DNA of 64,000 bases from Tolypothrix sp. PCC 7712 (GCF_025860405.1 NZ_CP063785.1:4030001-4094000); one strand, 5' to 3'; counted from the stretch's first letter, positions 8,935 through 18,613 are shown. Notes: generated from the letters alone by a model not told the origin. Translations and numbers: made by a program.

Positions 8935-9915
8935 TTACCATGTTGTAATCCAACGGTTTAATACCCGATCCAGCAGACGCAGGATTTTACTCACTACCCG
9001 AAAGCCAAAGTTCCCGACGGGAAATTTGCGCGCAAAGGGGTGGACAATTGTCATATGCCGTCTTGATCCCAAGCGTTTATACCTGTTCTGAAAATATTCG
9101 TCTTCGCTGAGGTTCCATTTTTGTAGTAAGTGTTTCAGGCTAGAGAATTCCCAGCGATCGCTCCACCGCAACATATAGTAATGTAGATCTGTCCACTCTA
9201 ATGGCGGCCCTGGAACGTAAGTCACGATGGATTCAGGTTCGAGGTAAATTGTGCCGCCAGCTGCATTTACTAACATACATAAATCAACATGTTCTTTGGT
9301 AGAAAGTAACTCTTCATCCAAAAAACCAATTTGTTGGAATATTTCTGTGCGGATCAGCACACAGTGGAACTCTGCTAACCCAGTTTCCTCTCGTTTTAGC
9401 TGGGGTTGCACATCTACTACTCGCTTACCTTGAAGATAAATCTTTTCAATAATCCGCCGTCTTGTGGTTTCACCTTTAGTTTCTTCCCTCACCCCAGTTT
9501 CCCCACCTGCACAATGTACTTCTTCATGTACTGGTGTACCCTGACAGGTAAGGGGGCCGACTATAGTTGCTTCTGTCGTTTCGGCACATTCTATCAATGC
9601 TTCTAGCCAACCAGGAGTAACAACTACATCGTTATCGAGAAAAACCACATACTTACTGCTAACTTCTCGCAAACCAAGATTTCTGGCGCAGTTAGGAGAT
9701 AAATATTTTTCGGTGCGAATCAGTTGAAATTGTTTTTGCGCTGCTTGCTCTGCAAGATAATCTCTAATATGAGCAGGTGAATTGACATCTACGTAAATTA
9801 ATTTAAATGGATAAGTCGTATGCTCCCAGACGCTGGTTAAAGATTCCTGAGTGTAGCTAAAACGTTCTCGCGGAACCACAACAATAGTTACTTGGGGTAT
9901 ATCTGGTAAATTCAT
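8935..9915 (-). CDS. Glycosyltransferase family 2
   Basis: 326 residues. The N-terminal GT-A fold is seen from the nucleotide-binding strand TIVVVPRERFSYTQESLTS through the DxD-type motif YVVFLDNDVVVTPGW at about residues 89-103. An acidic region (DEELLSTKEHVDLCM) fits the ED motif. The gene begins seven bases after the stop of the GT4 gene, so the two are almost certainly one transcript. It should add one sugar from a nucleotide-sugar donor. Sugar and linkage are unknown. Confidence 0.88.
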   Translation of the reverse strand: MNLPDIPQVTIVVVPRERFSYTQESLTSVWEHTTYPFKLIYVDVNSPAHIRDYLAEQAAQKQFQLIRTEKYLSPNCARNLGLREVSSKYVVFLDNDVVVTPGWLEALIECAETTEATIVGPLTCQGTPVHEEVHCAGGETGVREETKGETTRRRIIEKIYLQGKRVVDVQPQLKREETGLAEFHCVLIRTEIFQQIGFLDEELLSTKEHVDLCMLVNAAGGTIYLEPESIVTYVPGPPLEWTDLHYYMLRWSDRWEFSSLKHLLQKWNLSEDEYFQNRYKRLGSRRHMTIVHPFARKFPVGNFGFRVVSKILRLLDRVLNRWITTW

Positions 9916-9922
9916 CTATGCG

Positions 9923-11230
9923 TTAACTCCCTGAGGCTTCATAGTTCAGCCTGCCTGCTACAGCTAAAGTTGGTTGTAGTAGAGGTAAATTATTAGCAAT
10001 TACTTGTTGATAAATTTGTACTAGCTCATCATTGAGCTTGTTCATATCATAGTGTGTTTCCACATAGGCGCGGCCTGCTGCACCCATTTGTGACCAAATT
10101 TCTGGATGTTCTATGAGGTAAGTTAATTTTTCTGCGATCGCATCCGCATCTCTCTCTGGAACTAGAAAACCGGAAATCCCATCTTCTACTAGTTCCGGGA
10201 TACCACCATGTTGGGTACTGATGACTGGTAAACCCATAGCCATTGCTTCTTTTAAGGTGTTGAGGGGAGCATCTTGATTACCATCATCAGCTGTGATGCT
10301 AGGAGCCAGAAAAATATGCGCTTGATCTAAAATTTCAATAATTGCCGGCTGATTTTTCCAGCCTAAAAGTTTTACTTGTTCAGTAACATTTAAATCTTGA
10401 ATTAGTTGTGCTAACTCATCTCTTAAATAGCCATCGCCAATAATGTTGTATTCGATATCAGGATAAATCTTCGCTACCTTGGCAACTGCACGAATGCTGT
10501 ATTCTATACCTTTTTTCGGTATCAGGCGGCAAGTTGTAGCCAGATAAATTTTGCCTTTGGGTTCAGGTGGTAGCCTGGTTTTAAATTGAAACTGACTACA
10601 ATCAATTCCCGAACCATGCACAACAATTTTTTGGGAATCGCAACCAATACTGAGGGCTTTGGTTTGAAAATATTTGCAGTTAGCTAAGAAAAAATCTCCT
10701 TTAGTAAACAGTTCATCATAAATATGTTCTCCATATTCATGGACAAACCAGCTAATATCATAACCGCGAAACGAAGTAATTAGCTTACCCCTAATCGCGC
10801 CCATATCCCGCCACGCCATCCCTTCCCGTGCCAATGTCCCAAATTGACAGTGAATTATATCGTAGGTTTTTGTGTTTAATAATGGGATAACTGAGTAGAG
10901 TAGTCTTAGAGAAGCTGCCCATCTACCATATTTGAAAACATTTAGCGATCGCAGCAAGACTAAGGGATTTTTCTGAAAGTTAGCAATGATTAATTTTACC
11001 GCTTTCAGCAACCGCCAAAAGAAATTTTGTGGGATTGACGGTTGAAATTTTGTCCGTCCTAGTAACTGATATTTAATTATATCTGGATGCAATTGCACGG
11101 TATTACCTGGTTGATATGCATAGATATCAACATCATGTCCCCGGGCAATCAAACCTATAATTTGATTAACAATAAATGTTTCCGACAAGACGGGGAAATA
11201 CCCTACTACGAAAGCTATTTTCATTATCAA
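9923..11230 (-). CDS. Glycosyltransferase family 4 (GT-B)
   Basis: 435 residues with the two Rossmann lobes of GT-B enzymes. The N-terminal lobe begins MKIAFVVGYFPVLSETFIVN. The C-terminal lobe has TTCRLIPKKGIEYSIRAVAK and the donor-binding EX7E motif in the segment around KEAMAMGLPVISTQHGGIPE. It heads a two-gene transcript with the GT2 gene. The pattern SETFIVNQI is common in exopolysaccharide transferases of this branch. Together with the nearby ABC exporter it suggests an exported polysaccharide or lipopolysaccharide. Confidence 0.9.
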   Translation of the reverse strand: MIMKIAFVVGYFPVLSETFIVNQIIGLIARGHDVDIYAYQPGNTVQLHPDIIKYQLLGRTKFQPSIPQNFFWRLLKAVKLIIANFQKNPLVLLRSLNVFKYGRWAASLRLLYSVIPLLNTKTYDIIHCQFGTLAREGMAWRDMGAIRGKLITSFRGYDISWFVHEYGEHIYDELFTKGDFFLANCKYFQTKALSIGCDSQKIVVHGSGIDCSQFQFKTRLPPEPKGKIYLATTCRLIPKKGIEYSIRAVAKVAKIYPDIEYNIIGDGYLRDELAQLIQDLNVTEQVKLLGWKNQPAIIEILDQAHIFLAPSITADDGNQDAPLNTLKEAMAMGLPVISTQHGGIPELVEDGISGFLVPERDADAIAEKLTYLIEHPEIWSQMGAAGRAYVETHYDMNKLNDELVQIYQQVIANNLPLLQPTLAVAGRLNYEASGS

Positions 11231-11808
11231 ATTTTAAAGTTTAGATTATTGCTTGATATTTGCAGCTTTTTGGATGATTAACTGCTTTATCTATCTTTTG
11301 GTAGAGTGTTTTTTATGAGATTTGAGTAAATTTCAGTATATATTGTTCCTGATTCCACAAAATATATTTTTTAATTTTAGCGTTAAAAAATTGATTGCAT
11401 CTGGCAAATTTTCAGGTCATAAATATTACATTTAAGGGCAAAAAAAGCCCTCAGATACAATCTGAGGGCTGGGTGTGCATTGATACTGCACAGACGATGG
11501 GAAAATCAAAGATATATAAGAAATCAGCCACAGCAGGTAAACACTGGCTGGAAAATTTATATAGCAATTCGATTTGATTTTTGACAACAATCTCAGTATT
11601 CGGATACGGAGTTTATCCCGCACCTTCTCAAAGCTGTGATGACGTATTCTCGGTGAGAAAAGACTACGTAGATTTTCAAAAATCAATAAGGAATTCTATA
11701 GTAATAGTAAGTATTGCACCTGGAATTGACAAAAGAATGTCAAAATCATGGCGTAACTATGTCTATTTTGACTATTTTGCTCTAATTTGGCAATAAACCG
11801 ACAATAGC
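11231..11808. other. Gene-free spacer
   Basis: AT-rich, no credible ORF. The only structure found is the terminator-like hairpin at 11440-11470. Confidence 0.5.
11440..11470 (-). terminator. Intrinsic terminator, minus strand
   Basis: Inverted arms AGCCCTCAGA (11446-11455) and TCTGAGGGCT (11461-11470) with a five-base loop. On the minus strand they are followed by a run of Us. The nearest minus-strand gene upstream is the small ORF ending at 11809, so this may end its transcript or an unannotated RNA. Confidence 0.65.
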
Positions 11809-12012
11809 CTACAATCCTCTATCTGCTGCTAACTTCCGCAATTTTTGGACTAATTCATTGCTACCACCAAGCTGATGCTTTTTGCCTAAATCGATCAGTT
11901 CGCGTTCTATTTGTTGTCTATCTATCGCGTCACCATCTAAGTAAAACCCAAATAATATGTCTATTAATGCATCTGTATTTTTGTTTGTGATGTATATCAA
12001 GTTTTCAATCAT
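11809..12012 (-). CDS. Small unknown protein
   Basis: 67 residues from the ATG at 12012 (MIENLIYITNKNTDALIDIL). The track also allows five more residues upstream. The composition is protein-like: two amphipathic helices, the second charged (ELIDLGKKHQLGGSNELVQ). No domain recognised. Support is limited to length, composition and a terminator 340 bases downstream. Confidence 0.4.
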   Translation of the reverse strand: MIENLIYITNKNTDALIDILFGFYLDGDAIDRQQIERELIDLGKKHQLGGSNELVQKLRKLAADRGL

Positions 12013-12186
12013 TGTATAACTCCACAATTACATTATTGGTTGTAACCAGCCTGGAGTAAGGAACACAGCATAATTTTTATGTATACCTTATCCAGTTCCA
12101 TGTTATTTTTCCCGTGCTTTTACTGAAACTAACAAAGGGTATGTAAAGAAAAATGTTACCAGTAATAATTCTTAGTATTTTTTCGC

Positions 12187-12219
12187 AAAAAAAAACCATA
12201 GCTGGTAACTACGGTTTTT
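12187..12219 (-). terminator. Terminator-like hairpin, minus strand
   Basis: Arms AAAAACCATAG (12191-12201) and CTACGGTTTTT (12209-12219) pair with one G-U on the minus transcript, followed by nine Us. No gene lies immediately upstream on that strand. Confidence 0.55.
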
Positions 12220-12576
12220 CTGAGCGAACTGATTCTAACTTGCCGTGAGCAGATGGAAGTATTACAACGTAAGTCCTCTGGCGTTGTATCATCTCTTTGA
12301 AAACATAGTCTAGTGGCTCTAGAAGAATTCGTCATTACTTAGATAACCTATTTAATTCAGTGAAATATTTAGCTAAGTGACCCTGAAAGTTTCAATACTT
12401 GGTAATTTAAATGCATCTGTATTTACTTATTTCTCTGTAATAACTCGGTAAGATGCAAAACTTCAAGCACTTTACTACTCTGAAACTTCTATGACAATCG
12501 CAAATTTACACTATGACTGCAATAGAAAATTCCGTAGTTTAATGTAATATTTCTTTAAAGAGAATTCTGGGCAATA

Positions 12577-12599
12577 TAAAACCCTGAGTCACCTCAGGG
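12577..12599 (-). terminator. Terminator after the mbnH-like gene
   Basis: CCCTGAG-TCAC-CTCAGGG (12582-12599) with a U-rich tail on the minus strand. It lies 88 bases downstream of the di-heme enzyme's stop and so probably ends the mbnP/cydAB/mbnH cluster transcript. Confidence 0.6.
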
Positions 12600-12686
12600 C
12601 GGGCTAAAAAGTAATATACCAGCGATCGTTATTATCGACTGACTTATATCAGAGTTGACTCATCCGTTTGGTATATTTTTTATCTA

Positions 12687-13865
12687 TCAAAAGACAGATC
12701 TGCCGGACTTATCCCCGTGAGGATTACTTAGTTTGGGGTTGTGAGTAAAGGTTTCATCAGTCAGGCTGTGCAAGAATGCCAGTAAATCTTGTTTTTCGCT
12801 CTCAGATAATTTAAAACCGGAAATAAACTCACTTTTGAGAGGATTTTTACTGCCATCTCCGGCAAACTTTCCTGTATGAATTGTTCTACCACCTGCTTGG
12901 TAGTGATCGATAACTCCCGCCAGGGTAGCGATACTGCCATCATGCATATAAGGAGCAGTTAAAGCAATATTCCTGAGAGTCGGAGCTTTAAACCTACCCA
13001 TATCAGATGGTTTGGCAGTAATTGCATAAACACCTGTATTATCAGGTGGATAAGCTCCTTTACCATCAATGTTGTAAAGTCCAGTGTTATGAAAGGCGAT
13101 TTCTACAAAAGCTAGGCGTTCGTGAATCACAGAATCGCTGAAGTTAATACCACCATGACAATGAAAACATTCCAAACTTTCACTATGAAATAATTTCTCG
13201 CCTCGTTTAGCAGCGTCAGAAATCGCCTGAGCATCGCCGCCAAAGCGATAGCGATCGTAGGGAGAGTTAACAGAAATGAGAGTGCGTTCAAAACTAGCTA
13301 AGGCTTTAGTGAGATTGCTGAGGCTAATTGCATCCTTTCCCTTACCAAAAGCTGCAGTAAACATTTGCCGATATTGGCGATCGCTTTCTAGCATAGCCAA
13401 TATTTGTGTTTCCCTTCCTACCATACCCATTTCTATTGGATGTTCGCCAAACATGGGCACAAGAGCCTGATTTTCTAACTTTGTGATCAAAGGATTAGCC
13501 CAAGTCAACACCGGATTGTAGGCAATATTAGCCAAACTCATAGAATTTCGCGGGTGTTTTTCGCCAGTGGCTCCCACAGCTATTGGTTTACCATCTGTAA
13601 AGGCTAGTGACTGGATATGACAAGATGCACAAGAAAATTCACCTGTAATTGATAAGCGCTGCTCATAGAACAGGTGTCTTCCCAATTTCACCTTTGCAGC
13701 ACTCATCGGATTATCTGCTGGCACAATTGGCTTTGGCATCCAAGTTGGCAGATTCCAGTCATAATCGGAAGTTGAGGAAGCAGAGAAAGCTTTACCCAGT
13801 CCGACTGACAGACAAATGGATAATAAAAAAATGATAGCGAGGGTAAACCAGCGAGATAATTTCAT
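12687..13865 (-). CDS. mbnH: MbnH-like di-heme enzyme (cytochrome c peroxidase/MauG family)
   Basis: 392 residues. A signal peptide (about 1-29, hydrophobic IIFLLSICLSVGLG) sends it to the periplasm. Two c-type heme sites are visible, CASCH (~residue 80) and CFHCH (~233), as in bacterial di-heme peroxidases. The stretches GRHLFYEQRLS, HPRNSMSLANIAYNPVLTWA and LVPMFGEHPIEMGM match the MXAN_0977/MbnH branch (TIGR04039). In that branch the enzyme oxidises a tryptophan of its partner MbnP to kynurenine, making a copper site. The partner gene lies in the same cluster (16628-17557). It follows cydB by nine bases. The family match is strong, the activity inferred. Confidence 0.85.
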   Translation of the reverse strand: MKLSRWFTLAIIFLLSICLSVGLGKAFSASSTSDYDWNLPTWMPKPIVPADNPMSAAKVKLGRHLFYEQRLSITGEFSCASCHIQSLAFTDGKPIAVGATGEKHPRNSMSLANIAYNPVLTWANPLITKLENQALVPMFGEHPIEMGMVGRETQILAMLESDRQYRQMFTAAFGKGKDAISLSNLTKALASFERTLISVNSPYDRYRFGGDAQAISDAAKRGEKLFHSESLECFHCHGGINFSDSVIHERLAFVEIAFHNTGLYNIDGKGAYPPDNTGVYAITAKPSDMGRFKAPTLRNIALTAPYMHDGSIATLAGVIDHYQAGGRTIHTGKFAGDGSKNPLKSEFISGFKLSESEKQDLLAFLHSLTDETFTHNPKLSNPHGDKSGRSVF

Positions 13866-13874
13866 GGCAATACA

Positions 13875-14888
13875 TCATTCACTGTAGTTACCGCCAGTCA
13901 CCTTACCTCGAAATACAATGTACTGGTAAAGGTTATAAAACAGCATTACAGGGATGAGAAAGCCGATAAAAATAATCATGATCACCAACGAACTGGGATC
14001 GGCAGCTGCCTCATAAATCGTAATTTGTGGTGGGATGATATAAGGAAAGACAATCAAGCCTAAGCCAATAAATGACAGGATAAACAGCAGAATAGTCCAG
14101 ACAAAAGGCGCTCGTTCTTGCTTAAGATTCAGACTTTGTAAAAGTTGCCAAATCAACAGTACTCCCAGTATGGGTATGAGCGCAAAGATATAAACTAGGG
14201 GTTGCTGAAACAACCGAGTTCTGGCACTTTCATAAATTATTGGTGTGGTAATTGTAATTAGCACCGCACCTATGAGAGTTGTCCAAGCTGCAATTTTGGC
14301 TGTTTTATAATGTGTTGCTTGCAATTCCCCCGTGGTTTTCCACACGAGATAAGTAGAACCAATCAACACGTATGCTTGAATTAAGGTCAATGCTACCAAC
14401 ACTGAAGGTAAACTGAACCAGTCCCAGGTACTACCGATAAAGTGTCCAGTTTCATCCACTTTAATACCTTTGAGTACTGCACCCAAAGCGAAACCTTGAC
14501 CGAGTGCAGCCGCAAAACTTCCTGCACCAAAAGCGAAATTCCAAAATAATTTGCGTCTAGCTAATTCCCGAAATTCAAAGGCGACACCCCGAAAAATAAA
14601 CCCAAACACCATCACGAAAATCGGGATATACAAGGCATTTAAAATTGTGCCATAAGCTAAAGGAAAAGCCCCAAATAAACCTCCTCCCATGAGGACTAGC
14701 CAAGTTTCATTAGCATCCCAAATGTTGCTTAAGCTAGTCATCAAAATTCCCCGACGTTCTTCATCAGAGGAGGTTAGAGACAAAATACCTACCCCTAAAT
14801 CAAATCCATCTAGCATGACATAGAGGAAGAGAAACAGAGCTAGGATTACAAACCAGACTTGCGGCAGAAAATACTCGAGCGTCTCCAT
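13875..14888 (-). CDS. cydB: Cytochrome bd quinol oxidase subunit II
   Basis: 337 residues with about eight membrane segments. The N-terminal signature is clear: WFVILALFLFLYVMLDGFDL, with the DGFDLG motif, then NIWDANETWLVLMGGGLFGA. It is the normal length for the short CIO-type subunit II. It begins eight bases after the cydA stop and ends nine bases before the di-heme gene, so all are one transcript. With subunit I it would oxidise quinol and reduce O2 to water without pumping protons. Whether it is functional depends on the frameshift in cydA. Confidence 0.93.
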   Translation of the reverse strand: METLEYFLPQVWFVILALFLFLYVMLDGFDLGVGILSLTSSDEERRGILMTSLSNIWDANETWLVLMGGGLFGAFPLAYGTILNALYIPIFVMVFGFIFRGVAFEFRELARRKLFWNFAFGAGSFAAALGQGFALGAVLKGIKVDETGHFIGSTWDWFSLPSVLVALTLIQAYVLIGSTYLVWKTTGELQATHYKTAKIAAWTTLIGAVLITITTPIIYESARTRLFQQPLVYIFALIPILGVLLIWQLLQSLNLKQERAPFVWTILLFILSFIGLGLIVFPYIIPPQITIYEAAADPSSLVIMIIFIGFLIPVMLFYNLYQYIVFRGKVTGGNYSE

Positions 14889-14896
14889 ATCATCTC

Positions 14897-16368
14897 CTAC
14901 TGTTGTGCTTCTACAGGACGCTCATCGGGTACAAACTCCCCAGGAGTAGTATCTATTGCGGGTTTGGTAATTTCTACCCCAGGAATTGGTAGTTCTAAAT
15001 TTGGCCCTGTGCGAATAATCCGGCTACCAAAGTACATCGCGGCAATAAATAACAGGGTATAAACTAAGGCAAAGCTAGTCAGTGAAACTAAGACATTACT
15101 AGCTGGTAACCGAGAAGCCGCATCAACGGTGCGAATTTGTCCGTAAAGTGTCCAAGGCTGTCTGCCCACACAACGCACAATCCAACCAGATTCTACAGCA
15201 ATGTATCCTAAAGGTGCAGCACATACCCAAGCCCACATCAACCAACGCTGCTGCGCGATATTTTCGGCGGAAAGTTTACCTCGCAACCATTGCAGGGTAC
15301 TCAGTAGCATTAAACCAGCAAAGAAAAAGCCGATCGCAATCATCACCCGGAAGGCGTAATAAATTAAACCTACCATGCGCGGACGATCCTCTGGTTGCCA
15401 TTCTTTTAAACCGCGTACTGGTTGGGAAAGATTCTGTTTAAATTCCAAAATGTATCCCAAAGCGTTAGGAATGGTAATTTCCCAATCATTTTTCTCGGCT
15501 TTAACATTGGGTATAGCGAGTAAACTCCAATCAGCAGGTTGTCCGGCGGGTGTGCTTTCCCACTGGGCTTCCATTGCTGCCAGTTTTGTGGGTTGATAGT
15601 GATAAACTTGCTCGCCGCTTAAATGCCCAATATATATTTGTAATGGTGCAACTGCGATCGCAGCTGCTAAAGCAATCTTCAAAGACTTACTAAAAAAAGC
15701 TGTATGGCGCTGCTTGACAATGTACCAAGCGCTAATACCACCAATCACAAACAAAGATGTCTCTAGTGTGGCAAAAAACATATGCAGCACACTATTGACC
15801 ATAAAAGGATTTAAAATTGCCTGAAAATAATCGTGAACGATAAACTTGCCATTGATCATTTCTCCACCTGCGGGTGTTTGCATCCAAGAATTGGCTGTCA
15901 AAATCCACAAAGTTGACAAGTTGGCACCAAAAGCAACCAAGATGGTGGAAAGATAGTGAATGGTAGGATTTACTCTTTCCCAACCAAATAACATAATTCC
16001 CAAAAAAGCCGCTTCTAGCATAAAGGCCCAAGAAGCTTCAAACCCAATTACACTGCCAAAAAAATTGCCTACAGCTTCCGAGAAGGGGCCCAGTTAGTAC
16101 CAAACTGAAATTCCATTGGAATACCAGTGGCGACACCAATGCCAAAATTTAGGACGTAGAATTTAGACCAAAATCGGGCATGGAGATAGTAATCTGGATT
16201 ACGAGTTTTGAGCCATAATCCCTCTACAATCACCAAATAAATGCCCATCCCTGTAGTCAGCACAGGCCAAAGCATATGAAAGATGGCTGTCAGCGCAAAC
16301 TGCATCCGTGATAGCACTACGGAATCGGATAAAAATTCCACTAAGTTTTCTCCATTAGCTAGCCACAA
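14897..16368 (-). pseudogene. cydA: Cytochrome bd quinol oxidase subunit I, one-base frameshift
   Basis: The protein is present in full but in two frames. The first frame (from ATG 16368) encodes about 95 residues, including the heme-ligand region FALTAIFHMLWPVLTTGMG and IPMEFQFGTNWA. It then runs to a stop at 16069. The second frame continues with FSEAVGNFFGSVIGFEASWA and then the rest of subunit I, including GRQPWTLYGQIRT, to 14897. Supplying one base in the C4 run (plus-strand G4 at 16085-16088) restores an uninterrupted ~490-residue subunit. Either a homopolymer sequencing error or a true frameshift explains this. The intact partner genes on both sides favour an error or a recent mutation. 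Confidence 0.85.
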
Positions 16369-16479
16369 TATTTAAGATAAATGATTACTGGTTAACGCAA
16401 TTTTAGCGCCGCCAATGATGCGTTAGCGGTAGCGTAACGCATCCTACTGGCGCGGCAAGGCTAAAATGTGGCAATATAA

Positions 16480-16543
16480 TTTTCTTGTGGGGTGGACATC
16501 TTGTCCGCCCAGGACGGGCAAGATGCCCATCCCACAAGAGTTT
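16480..16543. repeat. REP hairpin (R129 core)
   Basis: A GTGGGGTGGACATCTTGTCC arm and an inverted GGGCAAGATGCCCATCCCAC arm. It is the core of the R129 element and resembles the repeats that flank the RAYT gene at 60 kb. It lies in the mbnP-cydA spacer. Confidence 0.65.
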
Positions 16544-16627
16544 GACTAATGCACTACTTAAGGCTAGACACGCCACTACTGTTTTTGTAACCAATCCAAA
16601 ATCCAAAATCCAAAATCTAAAATCGCT

Positions 16628-17557
16628 TTATTCCACTCTAAAAAATGCTTGCCCAGCAGTAGGTTTATTAGCAAATGGGATACCAATATTAGCCATAATT
16701 CCAGCGCAATCACCATCATCAGGGGATGACATACAACCTGGTGGGCTATTGGGCTGATTAGCTGCTAAATTCGTATTTGCTACTAATGCTGCAACGTCGG
16801 CAATAATTACATTCTTTGTCAGATCAAACTTCGTAAAAAATAACTTGACTCTATTACGATTGCTACAACTTGCGGGTTTTTGACTACCTTCAGCAGCTTG
16901 ACAACCAGTACTACCCAAGTGAATGGGGAAACCTTGTCCGTGATGACTATGTTGATCATCCTTTGGACTTGCGCCTAGACTTTGACTCGCCAAATCCAGG
17001 CGCAGAAATTTATACCCCGATAGCCAATTCCACCAAAGTGAAGTCAAATTCAGTGGTGATGGCGCTGTCACAACATCAGCATGATTGAGATTGAAGGGTA
17101 CACCCAGAGTAAATTGCAGTCCTTGATAATTGCCTTTGGGTACTGTGCCAATAACTTGATTACGTGTCTCTACTGTGCCATTTGCACAAGCACCAGATTT
17201 ATTTTCAAAGTCTAGCAAGGCTACGTTTTGATATTGCCATTTATTATCTTGGGTTAAAGTTACGGGTACAGTTTTGCCGTTACTATCAACTAATGCAACA
17301 TCAGATACATAAAACCTAAAGTCAGAGAAAGTGACTTTTGTTGCTGGTTTGCCTAAACCAACGTAGCTTCTACCACACTCAAAAGGCAGTTTGCCGACTT
17401 TGGCGTTAAATTTAATACTTACTTCTTGGGTTTGACCATTGGCAGTTAAAGCTACACCATCATTCCCTAAAACAGCAGTCAGGGGAATTGCCATCATTGC
17501 GATCCACTGAAGGCTTTTAGCTACACCAATCGCGGCTGATTTGACAAACAACAGCAT
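16628..17557 (-). CDS. mbnP: MbnP-like periplasmic copper protein (TIGR04052)
   Basis: 309 residues from the ATG at 17557. This start is preferred over 17692 because it opens directly into a signal peptide (MLLFVKSAAIGVAKSLQWIA, ending near AVLGNDGVA). The mature part matches the 'metallo-mystery pair' four-cysteine family: PFECGRSYVGLG, SGACANGT, IHLGSTGC and PASCSNRNRV supply the cysteines, and VTFSDFRFYVSDVALVDSNG is the family core. In the family's characterised members MbnP binds Cu(I) at a kynurenine made by MbnH. Conserved Trp candidates occur in LTSLWWNWLSGYKF. The gene is separated from mbnH by cydAB, which is unusual. Confidence 0.85.
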   Translation of the reverse strand: MLLFVKSAAIGVAKSLQWIAMMAIPLTAVLGNDGVALTANGQTQEVSIKFNAKVGKLPFECGRSYVGLGKPATKVTFSDFRFYVSDVALVDSNGKTVPVTLTQDNKWQYQNVALLDFENKSGACANGTVETRNQVIGTVPKGNYQGLQFTLGVPFNLNHADVVTAPSPLNLTSLWWNWLSGYKFLRLDLASQSLGASPKDDQHSHHGQGFPIHLGSTGCQAAEGSQKPASCSNRNRVKLFFTKFDLTKNVIIADVAALVANTNLAANQPNSPPGCMSSPDDGDCAGIMANIGIPFANKPTAGQAFFRVE

Positions 17558-17833
17558 TTCTTTACCACTGCTTAAATCGAGGTGTGTGACAATTCTCGAT
17601 AACAGTGGAGTTACTGTCAAAAGACGGGTTGTCGTATTACCAAATAGTCTATGGCCTGCACCGCAAATTTCCCTGATGGTATATAAGCGCACAGTTTGAT
17701 ACTTTGACGATGAAGTAAAGTTGCATCTCGTATAAAAAGACAGTCTGTCAAAGATTTTTTAATTCTGTCGAGAACAATAAAAAAGCGATCGCTTAGTGTA
17801 AATTGCAGCTTAATATCTGAAAGGAGAATAGAT

Positions 17834-18613
17834 ATGCAGCTTCTGGAAGCTCCTAGCGTGACGGTCATTGCTGGTGAAAATGCGGTGACTGTTTCTCAAC
17901 TACCTGCTGTGTGGCAAAATATCGCCAGAGGGGTGGCTGATGTGGGAATGTGCGATCCACAATGCTATGTTGAGATGGCGCAGTTGTTTCAATACAAATT
18001 GGAACATGGTGATGTAGACTTATTTAGCGATCGCCCAGATTTAGCTCACTTCAAACCTACTTTTTCTCAGTTATTTGGGCAGTTAGCCAGAGAAACCCTA
18101 GAATTCTACGGTCAAGATTTCCTGATTAGTAGCTATCCCAACTTTGCAGAAATTCTCCGCGATGTCGAGTCAAAGGGTGTAGAGTATGCCGATGAGGTAA
18201 AAGTAGCGCGCATTGGCATCGAACTTTTTGAAGAATTTGGTTATGAGTTACCCGCCAGCTTTTATCATGTCCATCTAGCGCCAATTTATCGAGATCATGT
18301 GTTTGAAGAACGCGCTTTAAGATTTGACAAGCGCGATATAGAACACAAACGTTCTTGGGATGCTGTATTACACGCGGGTAAAGTATTTGCTATCCAAATG
18401 AGGGTACAAAGCATTGCTGCTAAATACGGTTTTACCTATCAACATGGCTGTGGTTGCAACTCTCACCTTTCATCTATTGATGCATCGGCTGGGGCTTTTG
18501 CATACGAAATCAGCCCCCAAAAGCGTCAACGTTGGCTTCGTAGCTTCATTTGGACTGCTTGGTATGAGTACGCTTTCTTTGCGATCGTACCGAATACTAT
18601 TTATCTAGTCTGA
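17834..18613 (+). CDS. Unknown protein divergent from the mbnP cluster
   Basis: 259 residues, preceded by a strong ribosome site (AAGGAG, eight bases before ATG). No domain recognised. It is soluble, acidic and helix-rich (e.g. QLFGQLARETLEFYGQDFLI, KVARIGIELFEEFGYELPA). Near residue 210 is a Cys/His cluster, HGCGCNSH, that could bind metal, and CDPQC occurs near residue 40. It shares a 276-base divergent promoter region with mbnP, so common regulation, perhaps by copper, is possible but not shown. Confidence 0.65.
   Translation: MQLLEAPSVTVIAGENAVTVSQLPAVWQNIARGVADVGMCDPQCYVEMAQLFQYKLEHGDVDLFSDRPDLAHFKPTFSQLFGQLARETLEFYGQDFLISSYPNFAEILRDVESKGVEYADEVKVARIGIELFEEFGYELPASFYHVHLAPIYRDHVFEERALRFDKRDIEHKRSWDAVLHAGKVFAIQMRVQSIAAKYGFTYQHGCGCNSHLSSIDASAGAFAYEISPQKRQRWLRSFIWTAWYEYAFFAIVPNTIYLV

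Larger units (their letters stand above)
12013..12686. other. Spacer with two minus-strand hairpins
   Basis: 674 bases without a credible gene. It contains two terminator-like structures pointing minus (12187-12219 and 12577-12599). About 360 bases between them could encode a small minus-strand RNA, but no known family was recognised. Confidence 0.45.
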
